Shown piece by piece: positions 55,017 to 64,000 of a DNA stretch of 64,000 nucleotides. Origin of the DNA: Cryoendolithus antarcticus (taxonomy: Eukaryota > Ascomycota > Dothideomycetes > Cladosporiales > Cladosporiaceae); NCBI GenBank assembly GCA_002077065.1, contig NAJO01000018.1, positions 434,001-498,000 of the forward strand. Direction: 5' to 3'. Under the pieces are notes generated by a model. It was not told the origin of the DNA. It saw only the letters and a list, made by a program, of their open reading frames with translations, and did no database searches. How positions within the stretch are numbered: the first letter of the stretch is position 1; each line of letters starts with the position of its first letter. A program made the translations under genes and the position numbers.

Positions 55017-57776
55017 TCAAACCACGATCCTCAAGCCCCCCTCCACAATAGCCCTGACCCGTTCCCCGAAGCCGCGGTTCTTACACTCCACTTCCACTCC
55101 CCCGTCATCCCCCTTCCCTCCGAACCAGACGTTCGCTACGATGCTGTCCACCTTTACCTCAATGCCTGGCACCGGAATCCCCATGCCATGCAACCTCGCC
55201 AACTCCTTCGCCTGCGCAATCTCATCCATGCCCTCCGCCCCCCTGGGCTCCGCGATAGGCGTCAAAGCCTCCTCTCCAAACTGACTCGACAAAAACATCA
55301 ACAGCGCATCCAGTCTCAATTCCGGCGTCGCGACGTGCAACGGATGCGGATCCCCGTGGCTGTGAGGCGAAGAAGCATGCCTCATAGCCGCCGGACTAGT
55401 CTCAACGCTCATTAGCACTGCCATTACAGCGTCCGCTATTGCGTCGTTGGCTGCGTTGCCGGGCCAGAGGAGGGTGTATTCGCCTCCTGCGCTGCTGTCT
55501 GAGGAACCGTGAGCGAGGATTTGAACGGCGGTGTCGGGGAGGGAGATGAGCTGGTCGCCTTCCTCGCCAGCTGTGGAGGAGGGAGAGGAGAGGGTGACGG
55601 CGCCGAAGGTTCCGCGGAGGGACCAGAGGATTAGGTCGAGGGAAGCCGCGGCGAGAGTTATGCGTTGGCGACAGGTTATTGTTGTTGTGGCTAAGCCAGC
55701 GTATTCCCTTAGATCGGCTGGGGACATGAGGGAGAGCTTGTGATCAGATTGCACCAATATCCCACTTATCGTCTGCGGATCGCCCTCTGCACGCGGCCGC
55801 TTAACATCCCCGCCAATCGTCTCCCCGGTAGGAGTGTAAGTCGAAGCCAGCGACCCAACGACCTTGGCGACCTTGTCCCGGCGAAAGGGGATCCGCACCT
55901 CCTCGCAATTGGCCGGGGAGTACACTGTGAACTTCCCAAGCCCCAGCAGCCGCGAGCGCATGCGCATCATATTCCCCCTCTCGCCGTGAACGAGCACGAC
56001 GACGGGCGCGTTGACCTCCTCGATGAACGCCCGGTTTTCACTACCATCTACATGCGCCGCGAAACTGAATTCCTGCACCGTGCACCGCCGAGGGATCATG
56101 GTCTTCTCTTCGCCCATCTTGCGGCCAGGGGCAAGGGAGGGGTTGTTGCGTTGTCCCATGACCGAGGGAATGGAATCGGGTTCTTTCATGATCTCCTTTG
56201 CCATTGTGCCTTCGACGCTGTAGCCAGTAATGACCACCCCGTTCTTGGGATCCGGAGCCCAGCGCTCCAGCAACGCGCGGGAAACGCCATTCTGCAGCAT
56301 ACCTGGTGAGGCGAGCATGATGCAGCCGCCTACATCGTCGAAGCGATCCAGACTCTTCAAGCTGCGAATGTGCTCGAAATCCCAGGGCCCGGTTGTGGCG
56401 CCAGAGTGGAGCTTGGAGCGAATGTTGTCGTTCATACTGTCGATGTAGGTTTGGTAGACGACCATGCATTTGCGAGCTAGAGCGGAGGCGAAGTATATTG
56501 GAAAGCGCTGGTACTCTGGATGTCGTGTCCAGTAGTCTTCCAGAATTAGCAGCAGTTCCTGGGCCATGCCTATGGCGAAGACGGGCATGAGGACCCTGCC
56601 GCCGCGGCCCAGAATCCCGGTGATGCTTTTCATGAGCGCGGTTTCGCGTTCGGCGCGGGGTATATGCGTGCTGATGCCAAAGGTTGACTCGGTTATGAGG
56701 CAGTCTACTTTCAGGCCGCGCGGGATGGTGGCGGGGATCAAGTGCCTGTCGTTCTCTCGACTGTAGTCGCCGGTGAAGAGGATGCTGAGGCCGGCGATTT
56801 CAATGAGATACATGCATGCTCCTAGCACATGTCCAGCCGGGTACGGCGTTATCCTGATACCCGCGTGAGTGTGTGTGGTGTTGAAGGAGATTGTCTGGAT
56901 TTGCGGCAGAGTTTGCAAGACGTCTGCTTCGGTGTAGAGCTGAGCTATGGCGCCACCGTCGTTTGCTGAGGTCGATGTGGAGGAGGCTGGGGCGCGTTGC
57001 GTGTTGCTGACACGTACGGAGTCTTGCATGAGCCATTTGTAGATTGCTTTTGTGGGGTGGGTCATGTAGGTGCGGCCTTTGAAGGGAGTTTTGGCGAGGA
57101 CGTAGGGGAGGGAGGCGGCGTGGTCCATGTGGAAGCTGTGCATGCGTTGTTAGTCCTCTCTCGTGCTGTGATTTACGTACTGATATATCTCCACTCGTTC
57201 TGATGGCTGGACAACAGAGCATGCAGGCAGGCAGCATGGCAGGACAGAATGAAACGGGAGAGGGTGGTGATGAATAAGATTCATACAATGGCTATAGAGA
57301 CTTGCTGGATTGCTTGACTTGATCAGTCAGTAGCATCTGCGCGTCTGGGGAGATGAGAAAGTCTTGCTTTGCCATGGCCGTGCTGCCTGCCCAAGGACGG
57401 GAAGAGTGACGAGGAAAGATGTGAAGATTGCCATGACATTCGAATCCATCGTCATGACACGCGATAATGCTTTGTGGACGTGTTCCTCCTGATTCCGGGG
57501 CACGATCAAGTCCACTTACTGCGTAATCAGCAGCACATCCACGGTGCCCAGATCAAACTCATCGTAAAATGGCAGTGCCGCTAGTCCATCGAAAGCCGGG
57601 TGTATACCAGCATCCAGCATGACAGTCTTGCCCTTGTACTGTATGATGTGGCAGCTTCGGCCGACCTCGTTGCCGCCACCGAGGGCGAGGAACATGAGCT
57701 CATCGGAGGGATCCACGGGGTCATCGTCGTCGGCGGAAGGGGCGGCAGCGGAGGGGTGGGGGCGCTTGGTCGCCAT
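55017..57776 (-). CDS. YSH1: pre-mRNA 3'-end endonuclease YSH1 (CPSF73)
   Basis: The cleavage nuclease of the CPF/CPSF complex, a metallo-beta-lactamase/beta-CASP enzyme in the nucleus. Two exons (57776-57520, 57135-55017) encode 791 aa. The intron is 384 nt, far longer than others here, and splits the codon of His86. Splicing creates the zinc motif HFHMDH (86-91). Further metal-site parts are [16 protein letters not shown] and the beta-CASP motifs around [19 protein letters not shown] and [15 protein letters not shown], with [11 protein letters not shown] and the His of FSFAAHVDG. The C-terminal domain (about 535-791) has a Ser/Gly-rich insert and ends with [13 protein letters not shown]. 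Intron retention would end translation at once, because the donor forms CAG TAA. It is divergent from TAF4 across 338 bp. Confidence 0.94.
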
Positions 57777-58114
57777 GATCCAGGTCGTCGCAATCAGTCC
57801 TGTGCCACGCCTAGCTGAGAGGTCTCGTTCTTGTCCAGTATTCGTGATGTTGTAACACGAGTAGAGTGAAGTCCAGGTCGGTATTGGTCATTGAGCACAG
57901 GGCGGTCGGGACTTGCCGTGGCCGTCCGTCACAAGTGCCTCCAACCCACTTGAGCGTCTGCACCAACATCTGTATGCACGACGCGGCGCTGGCGTCACTT
58001 CTAATAAGTCACAGCGACTGAGGCGACACTGTCTGGCACACCGAACACTCCCTCTCGAGCTACACACACTGGAGACGACTTCCGCCGATGATATAACCGA
58101 ACCACTCATCCGCC
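57777..58114. promoter_or_regulatory. divergent promoter YSH1 / TAF4
   Basis: 338 bp between two divergent housekeeping starts; it must hold both promoters. No specific motif was identified. A CT-rich patch lies just upstream of TAF4. Confidence 0.45.
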
Positions 58115-59962
58115 ATGGCCTACTCCCCTCCGCCGGCGCATCAGTCCACTTACCCTCCACCACAGCGAAATGGCTCACCAGCAGGCACATCCGCCTTCCA
58201 CCCGCCACCAGCGAAGCGACAGCGCCTGTCCCCAGTCCCCGGCGCGCGCCAGCCCTACAACACCGGCAACGGCACGCCAACCTACCACACCCCCCCCTCG
58301 AACATCTCAAACGGCGGCAACCGCAACTATGGCCCCGGCTACCCTCCACCCTCGATCTACTCGCCGAGCGCCTACACATCCTCCCCGCACAGCGCCTTCA
58401 ACACCCCGCAGCCCCATCCCTACCACTACCCGCAGAACCAGCAAGGCACATGGCAGTCGCAGCCAACGACACCGGCCTCAGCGGTACAACGCGCGAGTGC
58501 TGCTTCTCCACAGCAAAACAGCGCAATGATGCCGCCTCCACCTCGCCCTAACAAGGAGGAGAAGGAGGAGAAGGTCGGAGTGGAGGATCTGGGCGATGCG
58601 CTGTTCGGCTCAGGCATCAATTTGAAGGACGAGGAAGCAGCTTTGTCGCGGAGCTATCGAGACTCCTTCGAGTCCAGCACTCTGAGCGGTGGGAATAGCT
58701 TCGATCTCCTGACTCAGTCCGCGAATGCCGAGACCCGGCAGGAGCATCTTAAGAAGATGCTGGGGAATCTTGCAGACCGCTTCGAGCAGTCAGACGTTGA
58801 TCTCGAAGTCGCTGCTAAGAGGCAAGCAGCTGCGCGCGCGAAAGCAGAGCGCGAGCAACACCATCTCAATAATCCATTCCTGCTCGGCAATGTCTTGCGA
58901 TTGCGCGTGGATGGCCTTGCGCGGGAGGCAGGTGTGATGGTGGATGTGAATGGAATGTACGTCAAGAACCGGCCTGAACCTGCCACACCTTCGGCGACCG
59001 TGATGATGAACGGGGATAAGACTGAGGGCGTGGTGCTGGCGGATAGCAAATTGGACCATGGGGTGCCTTTTGCGGATGTGTTGACCTTGATCTCACTGGC
59101 TGCGGGCGAGAGACTACGAGGGCTACTGGACGAGGCGCATGCGCTGGCGAGGGCGAGGAGATACGGAGATCATGGCCGTATACCGCCAGACTACGCTTCC
59201 CTCGCAGCGATAGACGACACTGCCGACCGTACAACGGAGCTCGTCAAGCCCGAACAACCCTCAGACTCTGCATGGGACGCTCTACCGACCTCCACTCCTG
59301 CACCTCACTCAACCCACCCCTCCCCCTCCCCTCTAACCCTCCACCTCTCCTCCCTCCTCACCCGCGACCGCTCCCTCGAGACGGCCCGCCTCGCCCGCCG
59401 CGCCGCCCGCGCCTCCTCCACCCCCCTCGCCCCACCCACCGACTCCCTCCTCCCCGACGCGCTCCTCACAGCCCCCGCAGACGCCACCCCCGAAACGAAA
59501 ATCACTAAAAAAGAACAGCTCCGACAGGCCAAAGAGGAGAAGAAGCGGAACGAGGAGACGCTGAGTAAGAGCACGAATCAGACTGCGAATATGATGGCGT
59601 TGGGGAAAAAGGGCAAGAAGTATGCTTGGATGAGCGGGGGGGCAGCGGGGGGGAGTGATGCGTTGGTTAATCGGTTTGAGAGGACGGCGGCGGCTGCGAG
59701 TGCGGGGGGAAGTGGGACGGTCACGCCGAAAGCCGAGCCTACAAACGGTATTGGTGCCACGGGGGGTGTCACGGGCAGTGCAGCGGCGGCTGTGGGTGGA
59801 GGGGTGAAGGATGAGGGGAGGAAGTGGGGTGGTTGGAGTGAGGATGGGGTGCAGGGACGGGGGATCCAGGATCGGGACTGGGTGCTTGTGCTCGAAAGGG
59901 ATGGAAGGGAGGGGAAGGCGTTGCAAAAAGCTCTGCTCGGCTTGGGCAAAGATGGGAAGTGA
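58115..59962 (+). CDS. TAF4: TFIID subunit TAF4
   Basis: A histone-fold subunit of the general transcription factor TFIID. It is intronless, 615 aa, from ATG 58115 in a good context (GCCATGG). Residues 1-145 are Pro/Ser/Tyr/Gln-rich and disordered. The conserved TAF4 region begins near 150 with EDLGDALFGSGINLKDEE, followed by FDLLTQSANAETRQEHL and ending at the family C-terminal block (DWVLVLERDGREGKALQKA, about residues 586-604). KQAAARAKAEREQHHLNNPFL-type helices match fungal TAF4 and not metazoan TAF4. A long Ala/Thr/Pro linker (about 375-455) and a Gly-rich insert (about 505-580) interrupt the C-terminal half. The frame is intact. Confidence 0.9.
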   Translation: MAYSPPPAHQSTYPPPQRNGSPAGTSAFHPPPAKRQRLSPVPGARQPYNTGNGTPTYHTPPSNISNGGNRNYGPGYPPPSIYSPSAYTSSPHSAFNTPQPHPYHYPQNQQGTWQSQPTTPASAVQRASAASPQQNSAMMPPPPRPNKEEKEEKVGVEDLGDALFGSGINLKDEEAALSRSYRDSFESSTLSGGNSFDLLTQSANAETRQEHLKKMLGNLADRFEQSDVDLEVAAKRQAAARAKAEREQHHLNNPFLLGNVLRLRVDGLAREAGVMVDVNGMYVKNRPEPATPSATVMMNGDKTEGVVLADSKLDHGVPFADVLTLISLAAGERLRGLLDEAHALARARRYGDHGRIPPDYASLAAIDDTADRTTELVKPEQPSDSAWDALPTSTPAPHSTHPSPSPLTLHLSSLLTRDRSLETARLARRAARASSTPLAPPTDSLLPDALLTAPADATPETKITKKEQLRQAKEEKKRNEETLSKSTNQTANMMALGKKGKKYAWMSGGAAGGSDALVNRFERTAAAASAGGSGTVTPKAEPTNGIGATGGVTGSAAAAVGGGVKDEGRKWGGWSEDGVQGRGIQDRDWVLVLERDGREGKALQKALLGLGKDGK

Positions 59963-60637
59963 GCTTCTGCGCGCGGGTTAGGGGTGCTAGCGGTTGGGAT
60001 GGCGACGGCGTCTTCGGCTTGATGCAGCGTCGCCGAGGGGTCTGTGGCCTTTGCTCGAGAGGAGGTTGGGCCAGCGCTTGCGGCGAGCATGCGATGGTGG
60101 TGTTTGACTTTTAGCGTTTCGTATACGTGGGTGGACTGGTGAGATGGCTGGTAGGAAAGGGGCTGTAGGCTTAGTGCCGGCAAGAAAGGAAGATTGGCGA
60201 TCAGACTGAGCACAGCCGAGTAGAGCATAGCGGTGGGGCGGCGAAAGGGGCAGATTGGATTATTCCCAGCAGATATGACGATGGCGATGGACGATGAGGC
60301 AGCAGAGAGATACCCAAACCCCGAATCGATCTCTCAATGCCCACGCATCGTGCCTCTTCCCATGTTGGCTTGACATGTAGTGTCTCTTCCTAGAATCGCT
60401 CAACAAGCACAACTAAGCCCCACCAGAGGATTGCTCTCGACTTGTCAAAGATACATCGACCGATCCCATGTGATTATTCTACATTAAGGTATGGTATCAT
60501 CACCGTCAACAACGCGCTAGTCCACACCGCGCCGCAACGAGAGACAAACCCTCCATTCCCATCTCCATCCCTCCTCATTGTCCAAAACTTCCCAACGCTC
60601 CTCGGCGGATTACGGCTCACCGCTGAGCTCTGAGCCA
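59963..60637. other. intergenic between TAF4 and the SPT20 3' region
   Basis: 675 bp between the TAF4 stop and the weak reading frame described in the next entry, which runs on the opposite strand. No other feature was recognised. Confidence 0.4.
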
Positions 60638-60964
60638 TCAACCCTTCATCATGCCCCCTTGCGGAGCGTTCGAGCCCGGAGGCTTTGCTTTTTCGGGAGG
60701 AGCCACCGACTGACCGTAAACGAAATATTGCTGCGCTGGTGGCTCCGTGTACGCGGCTGGGCCAGCATGATGAGAGTGTACGTATTCCGCGTAGTGCGTA
60801 TAACTCCTCTGTGCAGGCGGTCGTTCCGGGGAGGGAGGCCGCGGCGACCAGTCACGGATACCTTCGTAGCCAGCCATCTCGCCAACAGCATCGCGCGGCA
60901 CCCACCCACCCATCGCCCTAGCCTCGATCGCCACACCCGGAAGCCAGGTCCTGACCCGCCACAA
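60638..60964 (-). CDS. weak candidate: extra 3' exon of the SPT20 gene
   Basis: An open minus-strand frame with natural-looking codons (GGWVPRDAVGEMAGYEG, YTHYAEYVHSHHAG, then QQYFVYGQSV) ends with a stop at 60638. It has no start codon of its own beyond a TTG. If the SPT20 frame is spliced from GTAGGC at about 61038 to the AG at about 60953, it joins this frame in phase, replacing the last Thr codon and stop. No good branch site is visible, so the join is an inference. It could instead be an unrelated short gene or noncoding. Confidence 0.3.
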   Translation of the reverse strand: MWRVRTWLPGVAIEARAMGGWVPRDAVGEMAGYEGIRDWSPRPPSPERPPAQRSYTHYAEYVHSHHAGPAAYTEPPAQQYFVYGQSVAPPEKAKPPGSNAPQGGMMKG

Positions 60965-61035
60965 CCAAGGCGGAATTGTCTCCCCACTTCCCCACCACCC
61001 AGTGCCCTCGCCCCGTCCGCAGCGCGAAGGACAGC

Positions 61036-64000
61036 CTACGTGCCCCCGCCCTGCCGTCCCTGCTGCAGAGTAGCAGCCATTGCCGCGAAATGGCTCTCCA
61101 ACCCATCCCCTCCCCCTCCCCCTCCGCCGTTCTGCTGCCCCTGCTGCATAGCCTGCCGCTGCTGCTGCGCCTGCAGAACCTGGGCAGCCGCATACTGCTG
61201 CTGTTGCTGCTGCGCCATGTTCAACCCCCCGAGCCCGAACTGCTGCCCGCCACCGTTGCCGCCGGCTTGTTGTTGCGCCGCGACTTGTTGGGCTTGCATC
61301 TGCATCTGGAGGACGCGCTGCTGTTTTTGGAGGTTGGCTTGGTATTGTTCCATTCCCCCGCCACCGCCGCCGCCGCCGACGCCGTTTGGAGCGCCGTTGC
61401 CGCCGGCTTGTTGTTGGCGTTGTAGGGCTGCTTGGCGCGCGAGGTGTTGTTGCTGTTGCTGCTTGCGGAGCATGTTCTGCATGAGTGGCGGCATTGTAGC
61501 GATGACGTTCGGCGGGATGGCGCCATTGTGCTGTTGTAGTAGCGTGCGGATTTGCCTTGTCGCAGTGTCGTGGGCGGCGCGCTGTTGTGCTGCCAGAAGG
61601 TGTTGTTGTTGCTGTGCGGCTTGAGATTGGGGATGCTGTTGCTGCGCGGCTTGGGCTTGGAGATGCGCTTGTTGGGCTGCGGCGGCTTGTTGTTGCTGCA
61701 GAAGAGCGCGTTGCTGAAGTTCCTGTTGCGTCTGCGGATGTGAGTGAGGCATATTCTGCTGTTGCTGCTGAGCCTGAAGAGCCTGCTGCTGTGCTTGCAT
61801 CTGCAGCATATTGGCCTGCTGCATGCCTTGGGCTGTCATTTGCTGCTGGTTCCCGCCAGCCTGCTGCTGGGCTTGAAATTGCAGCATGCTGCGCTGCACT
61901 TGATCCTTGTTGTTCCTTAGCAGCTGCATGCGCTTCAAGGCAGCCGCCTGCATGCCTTGATCACCTTGTGCTAGCCCTTGCTGATGCTGCGCTTGCGTCT
62001 GCTTCATCTGCTCGTTGATGTTGGACATCCGCTGCGCCATCTGGAAAGCCTCGGGTGGCATTGTGTTGCCGTTCATGTTCTGCGGATTGGCGCGTTGCAT
62101 GGTCATAAGCGCTGCTTGCTCGGCAGTCATACCCTGCTGGTTGACTTGCGCGAGGTAGGCAGCCTGCTGTTGCATGATCATAGCCGCAGCAGCAGGGTTG
62201 GGCGTCTGCTGCATCATAGCTGGGGTCCCTTGCGGAATGGACACAGCAGGCGAGTTCGGCTGCATAGACTGCATCCTTGGTGTAGCCGAGACCTGCCGAT
62301 TTCCAGGCATGACCTGCGCCATCGAAGGCGTAGACTGCATCTGGGGTGTATTATTCCGACTGCCTCCCGCCTGCTGACTAGCCTGTCGTACCATGGAAAC
62401 ATTCGGGTGCTGTGGGTGCTGCATAGCCGCTGACAATGGTCGTGGCGGACTTCCAGCATTCATGCCCTGCTGACTGGAAGACTGTGTCATCGGTACACCA
62501 CCCCCGCTCTGTGGCACCATCGGACTCGACGTCATCATCGGCGTCTGAGTCTGCTGCCGCATGACCGGACTGGCCTGGACGCCATTCTGCTGCATCCCAG
62601 GATGTCCATGTGCCTGCATCATGTTTGCCTGCTGTTGCTGGACGTTGAGTTGCATCTGCTGCTGCTGCTGCGCGAGCTGCTGGTGCCGCATCGCCTCAGC
62701 TTGTGCCTGCGCAGCCATGAGCTGTCTTTGCTTCGACTGCGCTAGCTGCTGCTGTGCAACCTGCTCTTGCTGTCTCCGCTGAGCCATCTGCCTCTGAGCC
62801 AGCTGGTTCTGCTCGTCCTGCGCACGTTTCTCAGCACCAGCTCGTTGCTCTTCTTCTTTCGCCAGTGTCTTGGCCTCTTCGTGGCGTATCTTCGCCTTGT
62901 TGATAGTCTCGAATCTTGAGTTGACGAGTGATGCAATGGAGGAACTGTTGTCCCCTGTAGTAGTGCCGTTCGCAGCCCGAGCAGCAGGCTTGTTGCGCTC
63001 GTCCATGATAAGAAAGCGGCGTTCCTCTTCTGCAGCTTGCGCATCTTCAGCGGCCACCTCAGCCGTGGTCTTCTTCCTCTCTGTCGTCGTCGGTGCCTTC
63101 TCGCTGTGTAGAGGATGCTTGAGCATATCAATAATTGCATGCGACTCCTCGATCGTGCCAGCCAAATCCAAGCAAAGCGGCGGCATAGCCGCAACAAGCT
63201 GATCAGCCTGAAACTCATACAAGTCCTTCTGTGACATCCCAACCCTGCCGTCCAGCTCACCCATCCCACCAACCGGTCCACCGATCGGCGTAGGCGGCAC
63301 ACTTCCCGACGGTGTCATCGGCGTGACCGTGTCCTTTCTTTTCTTCGACAGCTCGGCAGCAGGCATCTTAGCCATGATCATCAGATCCTCGTGCCTGCTC
63401 TGCTCGGTAGGCAACAACACCACAGTCGTGACCTTGGGCCCTGCATCTTTCCCCTTGCCTTTTCCCGCCTCTTCGGCCTTCTTCTCTTTCGCGTCCTCGG
63501 CGTCTTGCGAGTACATGTCCCCATGATGCACGCCATAAGGCGAAGGCGTGATTGACTTGTGATGTTCATGCATCGTGAACTGCCCCTTATCATCCACCTT
63601 CCCTCCCCCTTCACCAGCCTCTTTACTCCGATGATTCAGCACCTTAACGATCAAACACCCATCATAAAATCCCACGCCCTGCGCATGCAGCTCTTCGAGT
63701 ATCTCATGCGGTACAGTGCCCTTGCGCAGGTGCTTCAGCACAATATTCATGGGCTCAGCATAGCCCCAGCTCCCATCCTGACCATCGAATCGGAAGTTCC
63801 TCTGATGGAGGTGTAGGACTAGTGAGGGCGGCTTGTTGGCGTGTTTCGCGAGGATATGCGCGCTCGTGAGGACATAAGGCTCAGTGAACTTGGTACGCTT
63901 CGGTGGGGGTGCGAGGGCCGTGGAGGAGTCCGGAGCGGAGCGCTTACTTCCTGACGGGCGAGGGGCGGTGCGGCGGATGGATTGCGAAGGGCGGGCGATA
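61036..64000 (-). CDS. SPT20: SAGA subunit SPT20, N-terminus outside window
   Basis: A structural subunit of the SAGA histone acetyltransferase complex. The frame is open from the right edge to TAG 61036-61038, 987 or more residues visible. Near the edge are KRTKFTEPYVLTSAHILAKH and FRFDGQDGSWGY, then MNIVLKHLRKGTVPHEILEEL followed by GVGFYDGCLIVKV: the conserved Spt20 domain. Next come a Lys/Glu region (LPTEQSRHEDLMIMA and FEFQADQ-type block) and a helical Glu/Ala/Arg stretch. The remaining ~600 residues are Gln-, Met-, Asn- and Ala-rich with poly-Gln runs, typical of fungal Spt20 tails. The repeat-rich coding strand gives CTG/CAG triplet runs at about 61,140-62,760, which may be unstable in length. 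An extra 3' exon is possible. Confidence 0.85.
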   Translation of the reverse strand, partial: IARPSQSIRRTAPRPSGSKRSAPDSSTALAPPPKRTKFTEPYVLTSAHILAKHANKPPSLVLHLHQRNFRFDGQDGSWGYAEPMNIVLKHLRKGTVPHEILEELHAQGVGFYDGCLIVKVLNHRSKEAGEGGGKVDDKGQFTMHEHHKSITPSPYGVHHGDMYSQDAEDAKEKKAEEAGKGKGKDAGPKVTTVVLLPTEQSRHEDLMIMAKMPAAELSKKRKDTVTPMTPSGSVPPTPIGGPVGGMGELDGRVGMSQKDLYEFQADQLVAAMPPLCLDLAGTIEESHAIIDMLKHPLHSEKAPTTTERKKTTAEVAAEDAQAAEEERRFLIMDERNKPAARAANGTTTGDNSSSIASLVNSRFETINKAKIRHEEAKTLAKEEEQRAGAEKRAQDEQNQLAQRQMAQRRQQEQVAQQQLAQSKQRQLMAAQAQAEAMRHQQLAQQQQQMQLNVQQQQANMMQAHGHPGMQQNGVQASPVMRQQTQTPMMTSSPMVPQSGGGVPMTQSSSQQGMNAGSPPRPLSAAMQHPQHPNVSMVRQASQQAGGSRNNTPQMQSTPSMAQVMPGNRQVSATPRMQSMQPNSPAVSIPQGTPAMMQQTPNPAAAAMIMQQQAAYLAQVNQQGMTAEQAALMTMQRANPQNMNGNTMPPEAFQMAQRMSNINEQMKQTQAQHQQGLAQGDQGMQAAALKRMQLLRNNKDQVQRSMLQFQAQQQAGGNQQQMTAQGMQQANMLQMQAQQQALQAQQQQQNMPHSHPQTQQELQQRALLQQQQAAAAQQAHLQAQAAQQQHPQSQAAQQQQHLLAAQQRAAHDTATRQIRTLLQQHNGAIPPNVIATMPPLMQNMLRKQQQQQHLARQAALQRQQQAGGNGAPNGVGGGGGGGGMEQYQANLQKQQRVLQMQMQAQQVAAQQQAGGNGGGQQFGLGGLNMAQQQQQQYAAAQVLQAQQQRQAMQQGQQNGGGGGGGDGLESHFAAMAATLQQGRQGGGT

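Noticed and set aside
60578..61624. Plus-strand open frame of 348 codons, Cys/Pro/Arg-rich
   Set aside because: It is antisense to the poly-Gln part of SPT20. CTG/TGC repeats read as Cys, Leu or Ala runs on the other strand, so it is not a cysteine-rich protein.
1..64000. Secondary-metabolite or mobile-element cluster
   Set aside because: No polyketide synthase, NRPS, terpene cyclase, transposase or reverse transcriptase was seen. Neighbouring genes are mainly housekeeping.

Overview
The window is nuclear DNA from a filamentous ascomycete (Pezizomycotina). Genes lie on both strands and are small and spliced. Nearly all introns are 50-77 nt with GT-AG ends. The gene set is typically fungal: FTR1/FET3 iron uptake, ATG27, PSD1, ALO1, DRS1, YSH1, an SPT20-like SAGA subunit, TAF4, Zn2Cys6 and C2H2 regulators, and a DUF7053-type protein. 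Protein forms such as the BTB fragment at the left edge resemble Dothideomycetes, possibly Capnodiales/Mycosphaerellales, but that placement is an inference from family resemblance. I recognise no transposon, rRNA, tRNA or CRISPR array.

Layout. 1-4.1 kb: a cut BTB-type protein, an alpha/beta hydrolase of the homoserine acetyltransferase family and a small probable mitochondrial protein. 4.1-8.1 kb: divergent FTR1 and FET3, the reductive iron-uptake pair, around a shared promoter with GATA motifs. 9.6-18.0 kb: OMP decarboxylase, D-arabinono-1,4-lactone oxidase, a small unknown, a DUF7053-type protein, ATG27 and an EBP/EXPERA-type sterol isomerase. 18.5-23.3 kb: a hybrid histidine kinase, then an MFS siderophore transporter that appears broken. 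24.6-29.5 kb: MIS12/Mtw1, a ZNF511-like protein and mitochondrial PS decarboxylase. 30-43 kb: sparse, with an unrecognised 696-aa protein, an RBM39-like splicing factor, a C2H2 factor and a conserved 225-aa unknown. 43.7-64 kb: RNA and transcription machinery (DRS1, LSM7, a Zn2Cys6 protein, YSH1, TAF4, SPT20) plus a 1216-aa repeat protein.

Functional links. The iron genes form the clearest theme. FET3 oxidises Fe(II) for FTR1 to import, and the siderophore transporter would supply iron by a second route. The sequence ATCTGATAA, matching the ATCWGATAA consensus of fungal SreA/Urbs1-type iron GATA repressors, occurs twice between FTR1 and FET3 and twice upstream of the siderophore transporter. 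The transporter reading frame carries an in-frame TAA at codon 47 and a lost AG splice acceptor, so reductive uptake may be intact while this siderophore route is decaying. The other genes are housekeeping neighbours with no evident operon-like logic.

Exon boundaries were inferred by eye from GT-AG sites, reading frame and family conservation. No transcript data or database search was used.
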